Assembly: GCA_031289675.1 (NCBI GenBank)
Contig: JAITOZ010000305.1
Coordinates: 1-34,190 of the forward strand
DNA from: Planctomycetaceae bacterium
GTDB taxonomy: Bacteria > Planctomycetota > Planctomycetia > Pirellulales > Thermoguttaceae
Direction of reading: 5' to 3'
DNA length: 34,190 nucleotides
This document shows, in pieces, positions 1 to 8,401 of this stretch (positions within the stretch are counted from its first letter, which is position 1; every line of letters starts with the position of its first letter). A program made the translations under genes and the position numbers. Below the pieces are notes generated by a model that did not search any database, was not told where the DNA came from, and was given only the letters and a program-made list of their open reading frames with translations.

Positions 1-114
1 TGGCAAGCGGCAACGAAGGCGGCAGGCGAACTGTCGTGGGATGTTTTCGTAACAGTATTGTCGTCAACTGCCGCTGATTATGCGAAAAAACTTTTAACAG
101 GAGTATTGCAATGA
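1..114 (+). CDS. 3' end of truncated upstream CDS (…WQAATKAAGELSWDVFVTVLSSTAADYAKKLLTGVLQ*)
   Basis: Open frame 1 from window start to TGA at 112-114; ATGA overlap with the next ORF. Confidence 0.6.
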   Translation, partial: WQAATKAAGELSWDVFVTVLSSTAADYAKKLLTGVLQ

Positions 115-461
115 CGCAGTTCGGAGACACAATCAGGGCGAAGGCAGAGGCGGCGATAAAAGAGCAGTTGCGTAAAAAAGCAACAGCAGTGATAACGCTT
201 GCGAAAAGTAAGACTGTCCGTGTAACCGGCACACTTGCTAACAATTGGGCGTGCGTTACCGCCGGTAAAGCCGCTGTGCAGCCGTTATTCCGCAACGAAA
301 TCGGCGTTTATGCCGACAGCGTTAACATTGACGAATGGAAGCCGGGAGACCCGATTGCGTTTTTCAATCCCGTTTATTATGCGAAGTTTTACGAATTCGG
401 AACGGTAAAAATGAAGCCGCGTTATCCTTTGACAACAGCGATTAAACAGATTTTCAGATGA
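111..461 (+). CDS. HK97 gp10-like / minor head-tail structural protein
   Basis: ORF 116 aa; C-terminal 'YYAKFYEFGTVKMKPRYPL' resembles the EFGT…PRPF motif of HK97-gp10-type proteins; preceded by AGGAG. Confidence 0.55.
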   Translation: MTQFGDTIRAKAEAAIKEQLRKKATAVITLAKSKTVRVTGTLANNWACVTAGKAAVQPLFRNEIGVYADSVNIDEWKPGDPIAFFNPVYYAKFYEFGTVKMKPRYPLTTAIKQIFR

Positions 462-658
462 TGCAAACGGAAAAAACGAAAACCGAACTGTTAACTCCGC
501 AAGAGACAGCGGAGTATCTGAAAGTGTCCCGGCAGACGGTCTATAATCTTCTGAAAGACGATTTATTGCCGTACATCCGCATCGGCGGACAGTACCGAAT
601 TGAATCCGGTGCGCTGTTAGAATCGTTCCGGCACGCTTATGGGTTGCAGGAAAATTAA
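458..658 (+). CDS. Excisionase-family (HTH_17/MerR-like) DNA-binding protein
   Basis: 'LLTPQETAEYLKVSRQTVYNLLKDDLLPYIRIGGQYRIESGALLESF' is a classic excisionase-type winged helix. Confidence 0.85.
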   Translation: MMQTEKTKTELLTPQETAEYLKVSRQTVYNLLKDDLLPYIRIGGQYRIESGALLESFRHAYGLQEN

Positions 659-674
659 AACTTTGCTTTGATAG

Positions 675-706
675 TTTATAATCTTTTATAACGTTTTATA
701 ATCTTT
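675..706. repeat. Two direct copies of TTTATAATCTTT, 20-bp period
   Basis: 675-686 and 695-706 identical; each contains TATAAT. Confidence 0.7.
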
Positions 707-842
707 CGTTATCGTAACAGAAACACTGTTATTGTTTATCTTGCGTCATAGTCTTGTTTCCGTTATTTTTGAGAGCGTGATGTTCAGGTGCGGACGTTAC
801 CTAATTCCGTCTGGTGCGACGGACAATTCAGCGGAGTTATCA

Positions 843-1556
843 ATGCCGACATTCAAAACGAAAGAAGACGTATCGAAGTGGTTAGAATCGCAGATTGAGA
901 AAGCCGAATCCGGCGAGTTTTTCGTCAAATCGTTGCAGGAAACCGAAGAGGAATTATCGAAATCCCGCGAAGGGTTTCATAAATCGGTAGCCGAACGTAA
1001 AAAAGACAAAGAGCGGCGGGAGGCGGCAGAAAAGCAAGTCAGCGACTTGACGGCGGAGCAGGAAAAATTGAAGTCCGAACTGGAAGGCTTGAAATCCCTT
1101 ACGGGCAAAGACGGACAGGAGGCGTTAGCGAATCTCAACAAGGAAAAATCTGACTTGTTGCTGAAGCATAACGCATTGCTTGCCGAAAACCGGGACTTGC
1201 AGCAGAAGGTTGCGGCGATACCGACGCTTGAACAGCGGACAGCAGAGTTGCAGGGAACGATTAACCGTAACAAAATCCTTTCCGAACTTCGGACGGTTGC
1301 CGGTAAATTAAAAGTACCGGCGAGTGTGGTTGATACAGATTTGCAACTTTATGCCGACCAGTTTGAAATTACAGAAGAAGGACAGATTTTTACCAAAGGC
1401 GATACGCCGAAAACGGTTGATAATGCGCTGGCGGAAATGCAGAAATCACGGGAGCATTGGCAGCCGCCGTCTAACGGTGCCGGCGGTGCGCCGGGGAATA
1501 CAGGAACGGAACAGTCCGTTTCGCTTTCCAATATGTTCGGCTTTGAGAAGAAATAA
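843..1556 (+). CDS. Phage scaffolding protein (minor structural GP20-like)
   Basis: Charged coiled-coil protein directly upstream of the probable capsid gene; ORF track starts at 732 but ATG 843 (MPTFKTKEDVSKWLESQIEKAE) looks more natural. Confidence 0.7.
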   Translation: MPTFKTKEDVSKWLESQIEKAESGEFFVKSLQETEEELSKSREGFHKSVAERKKDKERREAAEKQVSDLTAEQEKLKSELEGLKSLTGKDGQEALANLNKEKSDLLLKHNALLAENRDLQQKVAAIPTLEQRTAELQGTINRNKILSELRTVAGKLKVPASVVDTDLQLYADQFEITEEGQIFTKGDTPKTVDNALAEMQKSREHWQPPSNGAGGAPGNTGTEQSVSLSNMFGFEKK

Positions 1557-1603
1557 AATACTTCGATAAGCGTAACAAAAAACAAAAATATAGGAGTTTC
1601 TCG

Positions 1604-2578
1604 ATGGAACCTTTTAAGAATTCATTTTACAACATTGCCGTTCAGGCGGCGGACTTAAATAAAGCGAGTACGGTAAATCAACGGATGCTCATTGATAACG
1701 TAACGGCAGAGTCGCCGATTTTGGCGGCTATTCCGTTTGAAAAAGCGTCTCACGATTATCACAACCTTTTTGAGCGGGTAACTGCCGCACAGGGCGTTGA
1801 TGTCGTTGACCTTGACGGTCCGCTGCCGATTATTGATTCGGAAACGCAACTTGACCAATCCAATCTGACACCGCTCGGCGGGAAGATTTTAATGCCGGAG
1901 GACAAGGTCATTAAGTACGGCGGTGTCGAAAAGTATCTTGCCAAGCGTTTGCCTCCGGCGATGCGGCAGTCGGGAATGAAAATAGAAAAATCGCTTTTTC
2001 TCAATAATTTTCTCGGCAAAGCGGTTGAGTTTAGCAATGCTGTGTCGGCATCAGAAACTCCTGCCGATATGCCGAATTATGCAGCAATGGCGGCAATTAC
2101 GTGGTCGCCGGGCGAAGTTACCGGCTTGTTTTCACCGCTGCCTTATGCAGACCCGCGGCTTGGTCAAGTGTTTGAAACATCGGCATTAAACGGAGGTAAT
2201 CGTTACGATTACCGGCATCCTGTTGATAAAGTTGACATTGTTGTTTATGGTGCAACGGTCAAGACGCTTATCGGGATGCAACTGGAAAACAAGTTGAAGA
2301 TTGCTGCTCTCGTCAATATCGGGGCAACGGCAGTGCCGACGGCAACGCAACTTGTTGAGCTGGTCAAACGTGCCTCGTTCGGAACGACGACACGAATTTA
2401 TTGTAACCCGTCGCTTGCTCTCCGCATTGCGGCTTATTACTCAACGCAGAATCATGGCAACGGATTGATTACGGTGCAGCCGGGCGGTCAGGTGTCGATT
2501 GTCGGCGTACCGGTAATTACTTCGTTTAACATACCGGAAGCGATTGGACGTATTAGTAATGCGTCGTATGTTGCATAA
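1604..2578 (+). CDS. Probable major capsid protein
   Basis: 324 aa, follows scaffold, followed by strong terminator; 'NQRMLIDNVTAESPILAAIPFE…' typical of capsid proteins. Confidence 0.7.
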   Translation: MEPFKNSFYNIAVQAADLNKASTVNQRMLIDNVTAESPILAAIPFEKASHDYHNLFERVTAAQGVDVVDLDGPLPIIDSETQLDQSNLTPLGGKILMPEDKVIKYGGVEKYLAKRLPPAMRQSGMKIEKSLFLNNFLGKAVEFSNAVSASETPADMPNYAAMAAITWSPGEVTGLFSPLPYADPRLGQVFETSALNGGNRYDYRHPVDKVDIVVYGATVKTLIGMQLENKLKIAALVNIGATAVPTATQLVELVKRASFGTTTRIYCNPSLALRIAAYYSTQNHGNGLITVQPGGQVSIVGVPVITSFNIPEAIGRISNASYVA

Positions 2579-2585
2579 AAATTAC

Positions 2586-2609
2586 GTTCCCGTTGCAAAA
2601 AACGGGAAC
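2586..2609 (+). terminator. Rho-independent terminator after the capsid gene
   Basis: GTTCCCGTT-gcaaaa-AACGGGAAC perfect 9-bp stem, T-rich tract ~10 nt downstream. Confidence 0.65.
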
Positions 2610-2638
2610 ATTGTTTCACTTTTTTTCATTCAAAAACA

Positions 2639-3046
2639 ATGTCAAACGATACATTAAACGGAAAGATTGGACAAGAGCCGCACTATTACGGTGATTACGT
2701 TTTCAATAGGGCAGCATTGCCGAACAACGCAACGGTGAATAGCAATGAATTCACACTCAATAACACGAATGGAGCATTGAAAATTCGCGGGTATATTGAT
2801 GCGGAGTTAACGCTTACATCGGAGCAGCATTTGACGCTCAAGTTACAGTATAAAGATTCTGCCGGTGATTGGCAGGACGACGCAACTGTACTTTCGTCAA
2901 GCAATGCAACGATTGGAAGCGTTAACCTCTTTGAGGTGATGCCTGTTCCCAGCACGCTCAAACGTGTTTTCCGCTTGCAGATGACCGCCGACTTTGACGC
3001 GTCGGCAGTACATTTGACTGCCCCTATAGAATACATTCCGCGATAG
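2639..3046 (+). CDS. Putative capsid decoration / structural protein
   Basis: 135 aa beta-rich ORF immediately after the capsid gene; position-based. Confidence 0.4.
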   Translation: MSNDTLNGKIGQEPHYYGDYVFNRAALPNNATVNSNEFTLNNTNGALKIRGYIDAELTLTSEQHLTLKLQYKDSAGDWQDDATVLSSSNATIGSVNLFEVMPVPSTLKRVFRLQMTADFDASAVHLTAPIEYIPR

Positions 3047-3055
3047 GAGACAACA

Positions 3056-3256
3056 ATGAATTTCATTTGGAAAGTTTGTCCGAAATGTAACCGCTTTTTC
3101 CAAAGCATTGCAGAGTTCGAGACACATATCAAAGAGTGCGGCAAAACAGCGGCAGTAAAAAAAACTGCTTTGCCCGCGGACGAAAAGACAAAATCGGACG
3201 AAAAGACGCTGGAAGACGAAAAGACGCTGGAAGACGAAAAGCAGAAGAAAAAATAA
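3056..3256 (+). CDS. Small zinc-finger-like protein with acidic/lysine tandem-repeat tail
   Basis: CPKCNRFFQSIAEFETHIKEC (CxxC-x12-HxxxC); C-terminal DEKTLEDEKTLEDEK. Confidence 0.6.
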   Translation: MNFIWKVCPKCNRFFQSIAEFETHIKECGKTAAVKKTALPADEKTKSDEKTLEDEKTLEDEKQKKK

Positions 3257-3258
3257 CG

Positions 3259-3666
3259 ATGTTCACTGTACCGCTTGAATTTGCAACGGACTATATTGCT
3301 TCGTCGATTCCTAATGCAGTGCAGTGGGAATCGGCGGACGAAACGGTACGGCAGCAGTTTCTCAATGCGGCGGCATTTGTCATCAATAAGGCGTTCCAGT
3401 TCGTTGATGATTTTTCGTTGAACACGCCGGACGATTTGAAAATTGCTGTTTGTTTTCAGACTGTTTGGATGATGCGTTATCCAGACCGTTTTCCTGAAGC
3501 CTTAACAAAAGGTTTATCCAATGCTTCTGCGGGGGCATTATCTGCAGCGTTTTCTAAAGATTTTGTTGCCCCAATGGTTTGTGATGATGCGATACTTGCT
3601 GTCGGCAGTTATGGAGAGTACATATTTCAGACAAACTCGATAAAGAGTCATTTATTGGGAATATGA
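3259..3666 (+). CDS. Putative head-tail connector (gp6-like adaptor)
   Basis: ORF track starts at 3136 but ATG 3259 (MFTVPLEFATDYIASSIPNAVQWESADETVRQQFLNAAAFVIN…) follows the preceding stop; helical, position in head module. Confidence 0.45.
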   Translation: MFTVPLEFATDYIASSIPNAVQWESADETVRQQFLNAAAFVINKAFQFVDDFSLNTPDDLKIAVCFQTVWMMRYPDRFPEALTKGLSNASAGALSAAFSKDFVAPMVCDDAILAVGSYGEYIFQTNSIKSHLLGI

Positions 3667-3667
3667 T

Positions 3668-4036
3668 ATGGCATCGGAAAATGCGATTACAGGTTTTGCC
3701 GCTCTTTTGGAACGGTTGACTTCTCTTATTAATGAAAAAACACCGGGAGCGGACGGCAAGTCGGCTTATGAAATTTGGCTTGAGGCGGGCAACAGCGGCA
3801 GCGAGGCGGATTTCCTGCTATCTTTGCAAGGCGAACCGGGACCGCAAGGTATTCAAGGCGAGAAGGGCGAAAACGGCACTGACGGTACTGACGGTGAGCA
3901 GGGCATTCAAGGAATTCAAGGTTTAACCGGTGACAAAGGCGACAAAGGTGATACCGGTGAACCGGGACCGCAGGGCGAGAAAGGTGATGATGGGGAAAAC
4001 GGCGATACCGGTATCACCTGGAACATAATCAATTAA
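3668..4036 (+). CDS. Collagen-like (Gly-X-Y) phage fibre protein
   Basis: GEPGPQGIQGEKGENGTDGTDGEQGIQGIQGLTGDKGDKGDTGEPGPQGEKGDDGENGDTG. Confidence 0.85.
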   Translation: MASENAITGFAALLERLTSLINEKTPGADGKSAYEIWLEAGNSGSEADFLLSLQGEPGPQGIQGEKGENGTDGTDGEQGIQGIQGLTGDKGDKGDTGEPGPQGEKGDDGENGDTGITWNIIN

Positions 4037-4066
4037 ACGAACAAAACTTAACATTGAGTAAATAAG

Positions 4067-4960
4067 ATGGCTATCAATACAGCGACTCCCTTCGGAATTA
4101 TTAAGGTAAATGCCGCCGACTTTCCGGCGACCAAGGTTGAAGGCAGTTTCTACATATGGAAAGGCGGATGCTATGTAGCGACTTCTGCAACAGAAGCGGA
4201 ACTGCTCGGTCAAATTACTTACAGCGCATCGCTTGCGGCTGTGAGCGAACCCGTTCAGGGCCGACTCTACATTACCGACGATACCAAAACAATTCACCGT
4301 TGGAACGGTGAGGACTGGCAGCAGATTGCCGCACCTGCCGAAGGAGGGTCAAACGATGCGTCCTCCCTGACCGGTGTCATTCCGCCGGACGTTATTGCCG
4401 CATCCGAACTCGTCACAGAGGACGCTTTGGAAACGGTACTCGACAACCGCCTTGCGTCGGCGATGACATACAAAGGCACGAAGGCAACTTACGGCGAACT
4501 GCCGGAGGAGGGCAACAAACAAGGCGATGTCTGGAACGTCACAACAAGCCCGGACGGCAGCGGACATAACTACGCGTGGGACGGAACGGGCTGGGACCAA
4601 CTCGGCGGCGTTGTCTCTCTGGCGAATTACGTCACGCTGGACGGCGATGATGTCATCGGCGGCGATAAGACCTTCACGAACACCATAAACGGAACAATCA
4701 CCGCAGCGCAGGCTTTGGCTGCCGCAAGAACCTTTTCTGTTTCGGGCAAAGCAGCGGCAGCAGGCGTATTGTTTGACGGAACCGCTAACGTCGACATACA
4801 GGTGACCTCGCTCGATGCGTCCGGTTTGACCGGTGCGATACCATCCGCAGTCACGGCGGAGACGCAGGATGCGGTTGATAACAGTACAAAAATTGCTACG
4901 ACGGCGTTTGTTAAAACAGCGGTATCCAATGCGGAAACAAAGTGGACAGTTATTGAATAA
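4067..4960 (+). CDS. Tail fibre protein
   Basis: 'SLANYVTLDGDDVIGGDKTF' and 'DAVDNSTKIATTAFVKTAV' motifs common in phage tail fibres. Confidence 0.75.
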   Translation: MAINTATPFGIIKVNAADFPATKVEGSFYIWKGGCYVATSATEAELLGQITYSASLAAVSEPVQGRLYITDDTKTIHRWNGEDWQQIAAPAEGGSNDASSLTGVIPPDVIAASELVTEDALETVLDNRLASAMTYKGTKATYGELPEEGNKQGDVWNVTTSPDGSGHNYAWDGTGWDQLGGVVSLANYVTLDGDDVIGGDKTFTNTINGTITAAQALAAARTFSVSGKAAAAGVLFDGTANVDIQVTSLDASGLTGAIPSAVTAETQDAVDNSTKIATTAFVKTAVSNAETKWTVIE

Positions 4961-6645
4961 TGGACAGCGGCACGAAATTCAAACCGGTACTGACAACAGA
5001 AGCAAAACTGATTTCGACACCTGTCGAGGCGGGAGCAGTTTATTTTTGCACCGATACGCTGACGCTGTGGGTTGATACGTCCGACCTTGTCCGCGTTGAG
5101 TGGCGCAATGAGGAAGGGACACCCGGACTGTCAGGCATTCAGCAAGCTGCGTGGGTCGATATGCCGCTGCAAACGCCGATGGACTCGTCCGCTAACTTGG
5201 ACACTGCGGCTTACTTTGCGTGCGATACGACTTCTGTGTGGAAGTTCGCTGACGTTACTGCTATTTTCTCAGTCGAATCTATCGATAGTGCCAGCCGTAT
5301 TATCGGAAACGGCGAAAGCATTAAGATATACTACGAATCGGTACAATACGGTGAAATTACAGCGAATAACGGCACTTACACCTTCGCCGGTCCCGTGTTG
5401 TTTCGCGGACTTGACGGTTATATCGGCGATATTAGCGGTATCACGATTACACAAGACGCTATCAGCAGCGGTCTCGAAGACCTTGCCGCAACTGCCGCTA
5501 ATGCAGTCGGCTGGTTAACACGCCAATTAGATGCTTTGAAAGCCAACACTGCTGGTCATGTGCGTACAGTTTCGCTTGGCTACCCCGCATACGTACTACC
5601 AACCGAACTCGGCAACGTGGATATTCCCCGTGCGAGTGCTGCTATACTCGTGACAGACCCAGACGATTACGGTACCGCAGTTACAGTCGCTGAGTTGCCA
5701 CCGTGCCCGCAAACGCACCTAACGCGATACGTTGGCGTGACGGATGAAGGTAGCCAGTTGCCTGCGACAACGAAGTTCGTGCCTGTGTATGACCCGTTGC
5801 TTGAAGGTGTAGTCGCAGACCCGCAATGCGTACTCAAAGACGCACCGGTGAACCCGAACCTGGTCTTCACCAGACTCCACCTGCCCAACACCACTCTGAC
5901 CGCTGCACAGCGCACCGGGTGGATAGCAGAAAGTGGTTGGACGGACGCGATAGATATGCCCATCATTTGCTTGCAGCGTGCTGAGGTTATCGCCAATGCG
6001 GTGTACGACACCGTGATGATCTCCGGTTCGTTCCGGAAGGGTCTTGCACTGTCCCTTAACGCTACTAACGATTACGTTGGGCTTTTCAGTAGTAGTGGTA
6101 CGTATGCTGGAAGCACCTGGTCCACCGACCTATCCACTGAACCGGACTGGCAAACGGGCGACACGCTGCATTACGATGCCGCCACCGGCGACATATGGGT
6201 GACTGACACTAACGGCGACGTCGTCGATTTACGCATTGCAGTGTCTGTAGGCAATCCAGTACCGCTCAATAACTGGTCTTACACACTGTCGTGGTTGCAC
6301 TACATCGGCGGCTATTTCATCAATGGTCACGCTGGTGGCTATGCGTGGCAAGATGCGAACGCACTCTACGTGTCTGGTGCGCAAGTGCAAGGTACTGACA
6401 CACGTGGTTACCTGCACCCGCAAGACTTCGCTAACTTCGCTGATAAATATACGAAGGCGGAAGCAGACGTTTTGATGCAGAGCATTGCGTCCAGTGCCGC
6501 AGAAGCCAGAATCACCGTTACGAATATGATAGCCGGTACTACTGACCATAACGTCCGCCTGCTTATCTGCACACCGGAGCAATACGCCGTGTTAACGCCG
6601 CAGACAAAAGCGCAGTATCACCTTATCCACACGGCAGAAACCTAA
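4960..6645 (+). CDS. Large tail-fibre/receptor-binding-type protein
   Basis: 561 aa, TAATG overlap with preceding fibre gene; 'YTKAEADVLMQS' motif typical of fibres. Confidence 0.55.
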   Translation: MDSGTKFKPVLTTEAKLISTPVEAGAVYFCTDTLTLWVDTSDLVRVEWRNEEGTPGLSGIQQAAWVDMPLQTPMDSSANLDTAAYFACDTTSVWKFADVTAIFSVESIDSASRIIGNGESIKIYYESVQYGEITANNGTYTFAGPVLFRGLDGYIGDISGITITQDAISSGLEDLAATAANAVGWLTRQLDALKANTAGHVRTVSLGYPAYVLPTELGNVDIPRASAAILVTDPDDYGTAVTVAELPPCPQTHLTRYVGVTDEGSQLPATTKFVPVYDPLLEGVVADPQCVLKDAPVNPNLVFTRLHLPNTTLTAAQRTGWIAESGWTDAIDMPIICLQRAEVIANAVYDTVMISGSFRKGLALSLNATNDYVGLFSSSGTYAGSTWSTDLSTEPDWQTGDTLHYDAATGDIWVTDTNGDVVDLRIAVSVGNPVPLNNWSYTLSWLHYIGGYFINGHAGGYAWQDANALYVSGAQVQGTDTRGYLHPQDFANFADKYTKAEADVLMQSIASSAAEARITVTNMIAGTTDHNVRLLICTPEQYAVLTPQTKAQYHLIHTAET

Positions 6646-6677
6646 GAGAAACCTAAGAGAAACGAAAAGGAAAAAAT

Positions 6678-7151
6678 ATGTCAGACAATTCGGTCAATTC
6701 GGTTAATGTGGGCGGAATCGACATTGTGATGTCCCCTGCCGCCGGTGCTTCATTGACACCGGAACAGAGTTTTAACCGCTGGAGCAGCGAGGTATTCCGC
6801 AACACCCATCGGGAGTTCCGCTTCGGCGACGATACGCTCGTAAGAGTTAATTCGGGACAGTGTTACACGCTTTTGCTCTTAGGCTTGGAACGTGTCCTGA
6901 CACCGGACGAGTTCAACGCCCTCGCCGCAAAACTCGCAACCGCATACAACGAATTGATAAGCGAAGGCGTGTTGAGCGAAGGGGCAATCAAATCGCTTGC
7001 AACCATCAGGAACTACGAAGTGCCGGACGTGCCGGTGGAGTTCATGGACGAGGAAACCAACATCACAGCGGCAATCGTCGGACATACCCAAATTGCTTTC
7101 GGCAAAGAAAAGAAACCGAAACCGGAGGAGGAGGACACCGCTGATGCCTAA
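6678..7151 (+). CDS. Hypothetical phage protein
   Basis: 157 aa ORF with AAGGAAAAAAT upstream. Confidence 0.5.
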   Translation: MSDNSVNSVNVGGIDIVMSPAAGASLTPEQSFNRWSSEVFRNTHREFRFGDDTLVRVNSGQCYTLLLLGLERVLTPDEFNALAAKLATAYNELISEGVLSEGAIKSLATIRNYEVPDVPVEFMDEETNITAAIVGHTQIAFGKEKKPKPEEEDTADA

Positions 7152-7635
7152 ACTGCGCTTGCCGAAACTAGACCTGCTTCACGTCCTGCTGTTTGTGTTG
7201 CTGCTTTTTGCCGCTGCCGTGATAAGTGTCGGTTACACGCTGCATTTCCGCTTTATTGAAAACCTGAAAACGCAGTGCTGCCTGTATTGCGGAGCGCAGG
7301 ACGTTTACGCAAAATCCTACCGCAAGTTGGAAAAAATGTTAAAGGGTCAGTCCGTTACAGATGACTACAAGGCGAAACACTTTTTCACCGGACGTACTCC
7401 GCTCGACAAGGCAATAGGTGTCGGACACGAGCCGGTCATTGAAACGGACGACCAGCGCGCGTATTACGAGGATTGGCAGGTTCAGAAGGACAAGCAGTTG
7501 CGGCAGTTATACGCTGATATAAAAGAGTACAGAGAAAAACACCCCGAACTCTTCATAGAAGCAGACCAGAAGAGGGGGGGGGGGGGAGTAATCATCTCCG
7601 CCTTAACGAAACTTTACGCAAACACCGGGAACTAG
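7144..7635 (+). CDS. Single-TM membrane protein with homopolymeric G13 tract near C-terminus
   Basis: ATG 7144; 'LHVLLFVLLLFAAAVISVGYTLHF' TM; overlaps preceding ORF. Confidence 0.55.
   Translation: MPKLRLPKLDLLHVLLFVLLLFAAAVISVGYTLHFRFIENLKTQCCLYCGAQDVYAKSYRKLEKMLKGQSVTDDYKAKHFFTGRTPLDKAIGVGHEPVIETDDQRAYYEDWQVQKDKQLRQLYADIKEYREKHPELFIEADQKRGGGGVIISALTKLYANTGN
7574..7586 (+). repeat. G13 homopolymer
   Basis: Read directly: agaGGGGGGGGGGGGGagta. Confidence 0.9.
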
Positions 7636-7670
7636 TGTTGAGCGGCGGGTAAATGCGGAGGGCATAAAAC

Positions 7671-7718
7671 TTTGGAGACGCATTACTATTAAGGGTGCGG
7701 AAAATGAAAATAAGGGTT
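7671..7718 (+). repeat. Dispersed inverted repeat, copy A
   Basis: tttggagacgcattactattaagggtgcggaaaatgaaaataagggtt; reverse complement at 29882-29928 with 1 mismatch + 1 indel. Confidence 0.9.
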
Positions 7719-7753
7719 ATGCCCGCAACTAACAACTAACAACCACTAAAAAA

Positions 7754-8365
7754 ATGAAAGACACTAAATTGACACAAGAGACTGATTCGCCGAAAGACGC
7801 AGCAGAAGCAACCAGCATCAAGCAGTTTTTTTGCTGGCTGGCATTTATTACTGCCATGTTTGCGGCCTCTTTGCTATGTCTTCCGTACCTGATGTCGCTG
7901 ACCGCCTCTGTTATTGAGGACAAGCATTTATCAGGTATCGAGGCGGTCTTTGACGCACCGGCAGCAGTCGTTGATATTGTTCTTACCGCGTCCGCTGTAC
8001 CGGACACTTACGGCTTCACCGATTGCGATGTCATCGTTGAAACGAGTACGGACAGCGTCACGTGGACGCAGATTGCCGCCGTGCATTTTGAGTCTGTTTC
8101 CGGCAGCGGCAAAACGTTCACGATTCCCTGCGGAGAAACAACGCAGCATTTACGCATCAGACCCGAAGGACGGTTTCACCAGAACAGTTTCGATTTAATA
8201 CGCATCAACGCACTGCCCGCCGAAGTCCTTAACACCGCCGCGCCGAAGGCGATATTTGTCCCGGGCGGCATTGCCGTAGGTCAGGTATGGGTCGGGACAG
8301 GTGCGGCGGTTGCCGAAGTCTGGGACGCAAAAACAGATACGAAAGTATGGCCGGCAGCAGAATAA
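7754..8365 (+). CDS. Membrane-anchored hypothetical protein with beta-rich ectodomain
   Basis: N-terminal TM 'FFCWLAFITAMFAASLLCLPYLMSLTASVI' then beta-rich region. Confidence 0.55.
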   Translation: MKDTKLTQETDSPKDAAEATSIKQFFCWLAFITAMFAASLLCLPYLMSLTASVIEDKHLSGIEAVFDAPAAVVDIVLTASAVPDTYGFTDCDVIVETSTDSVTWTQIAAVHFESVSGSGKTFTIPCGETTQHLRIRPEGRFHQNSFDLIRINALPAEVLNTAAPKAIFVPGGIAVGQVWVGTGAAVAEVWDAKTDTKVWPAAE

Positions 8366-8400
8366 TTGAGAACGGAGAACGGAGAACGGCAGCAGAATAA
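8352..8400. repeat. Direct repeat CGGCAGCAGAATAA (x2) flanking a 7-bp tandem repeat GAGAACG (x3)
   Basis: 8352-8365 and 8387-8400 identical; gagaacggagaacggagaacg between. Confidence 0.85.
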
Positions 8401-8401
8401 A

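Noticed and set aside
977-1273. Minus-strand ORFs in the track (e.g. 977-1273, 2695-3144, 10530-10958, 22477-22998)
   Set aside because: They lie antisense within well-supported + strand genes and have low-complexity Ser/Arg/Cys-rich translations typical of shadow ORFs.
3831-4020. Gly-X-Y repeats as a eukaryotic or host collagen gene
   Set aside because: Short collagen-like stretches are common in phage fibres and the gene is embedded in the phage operon.
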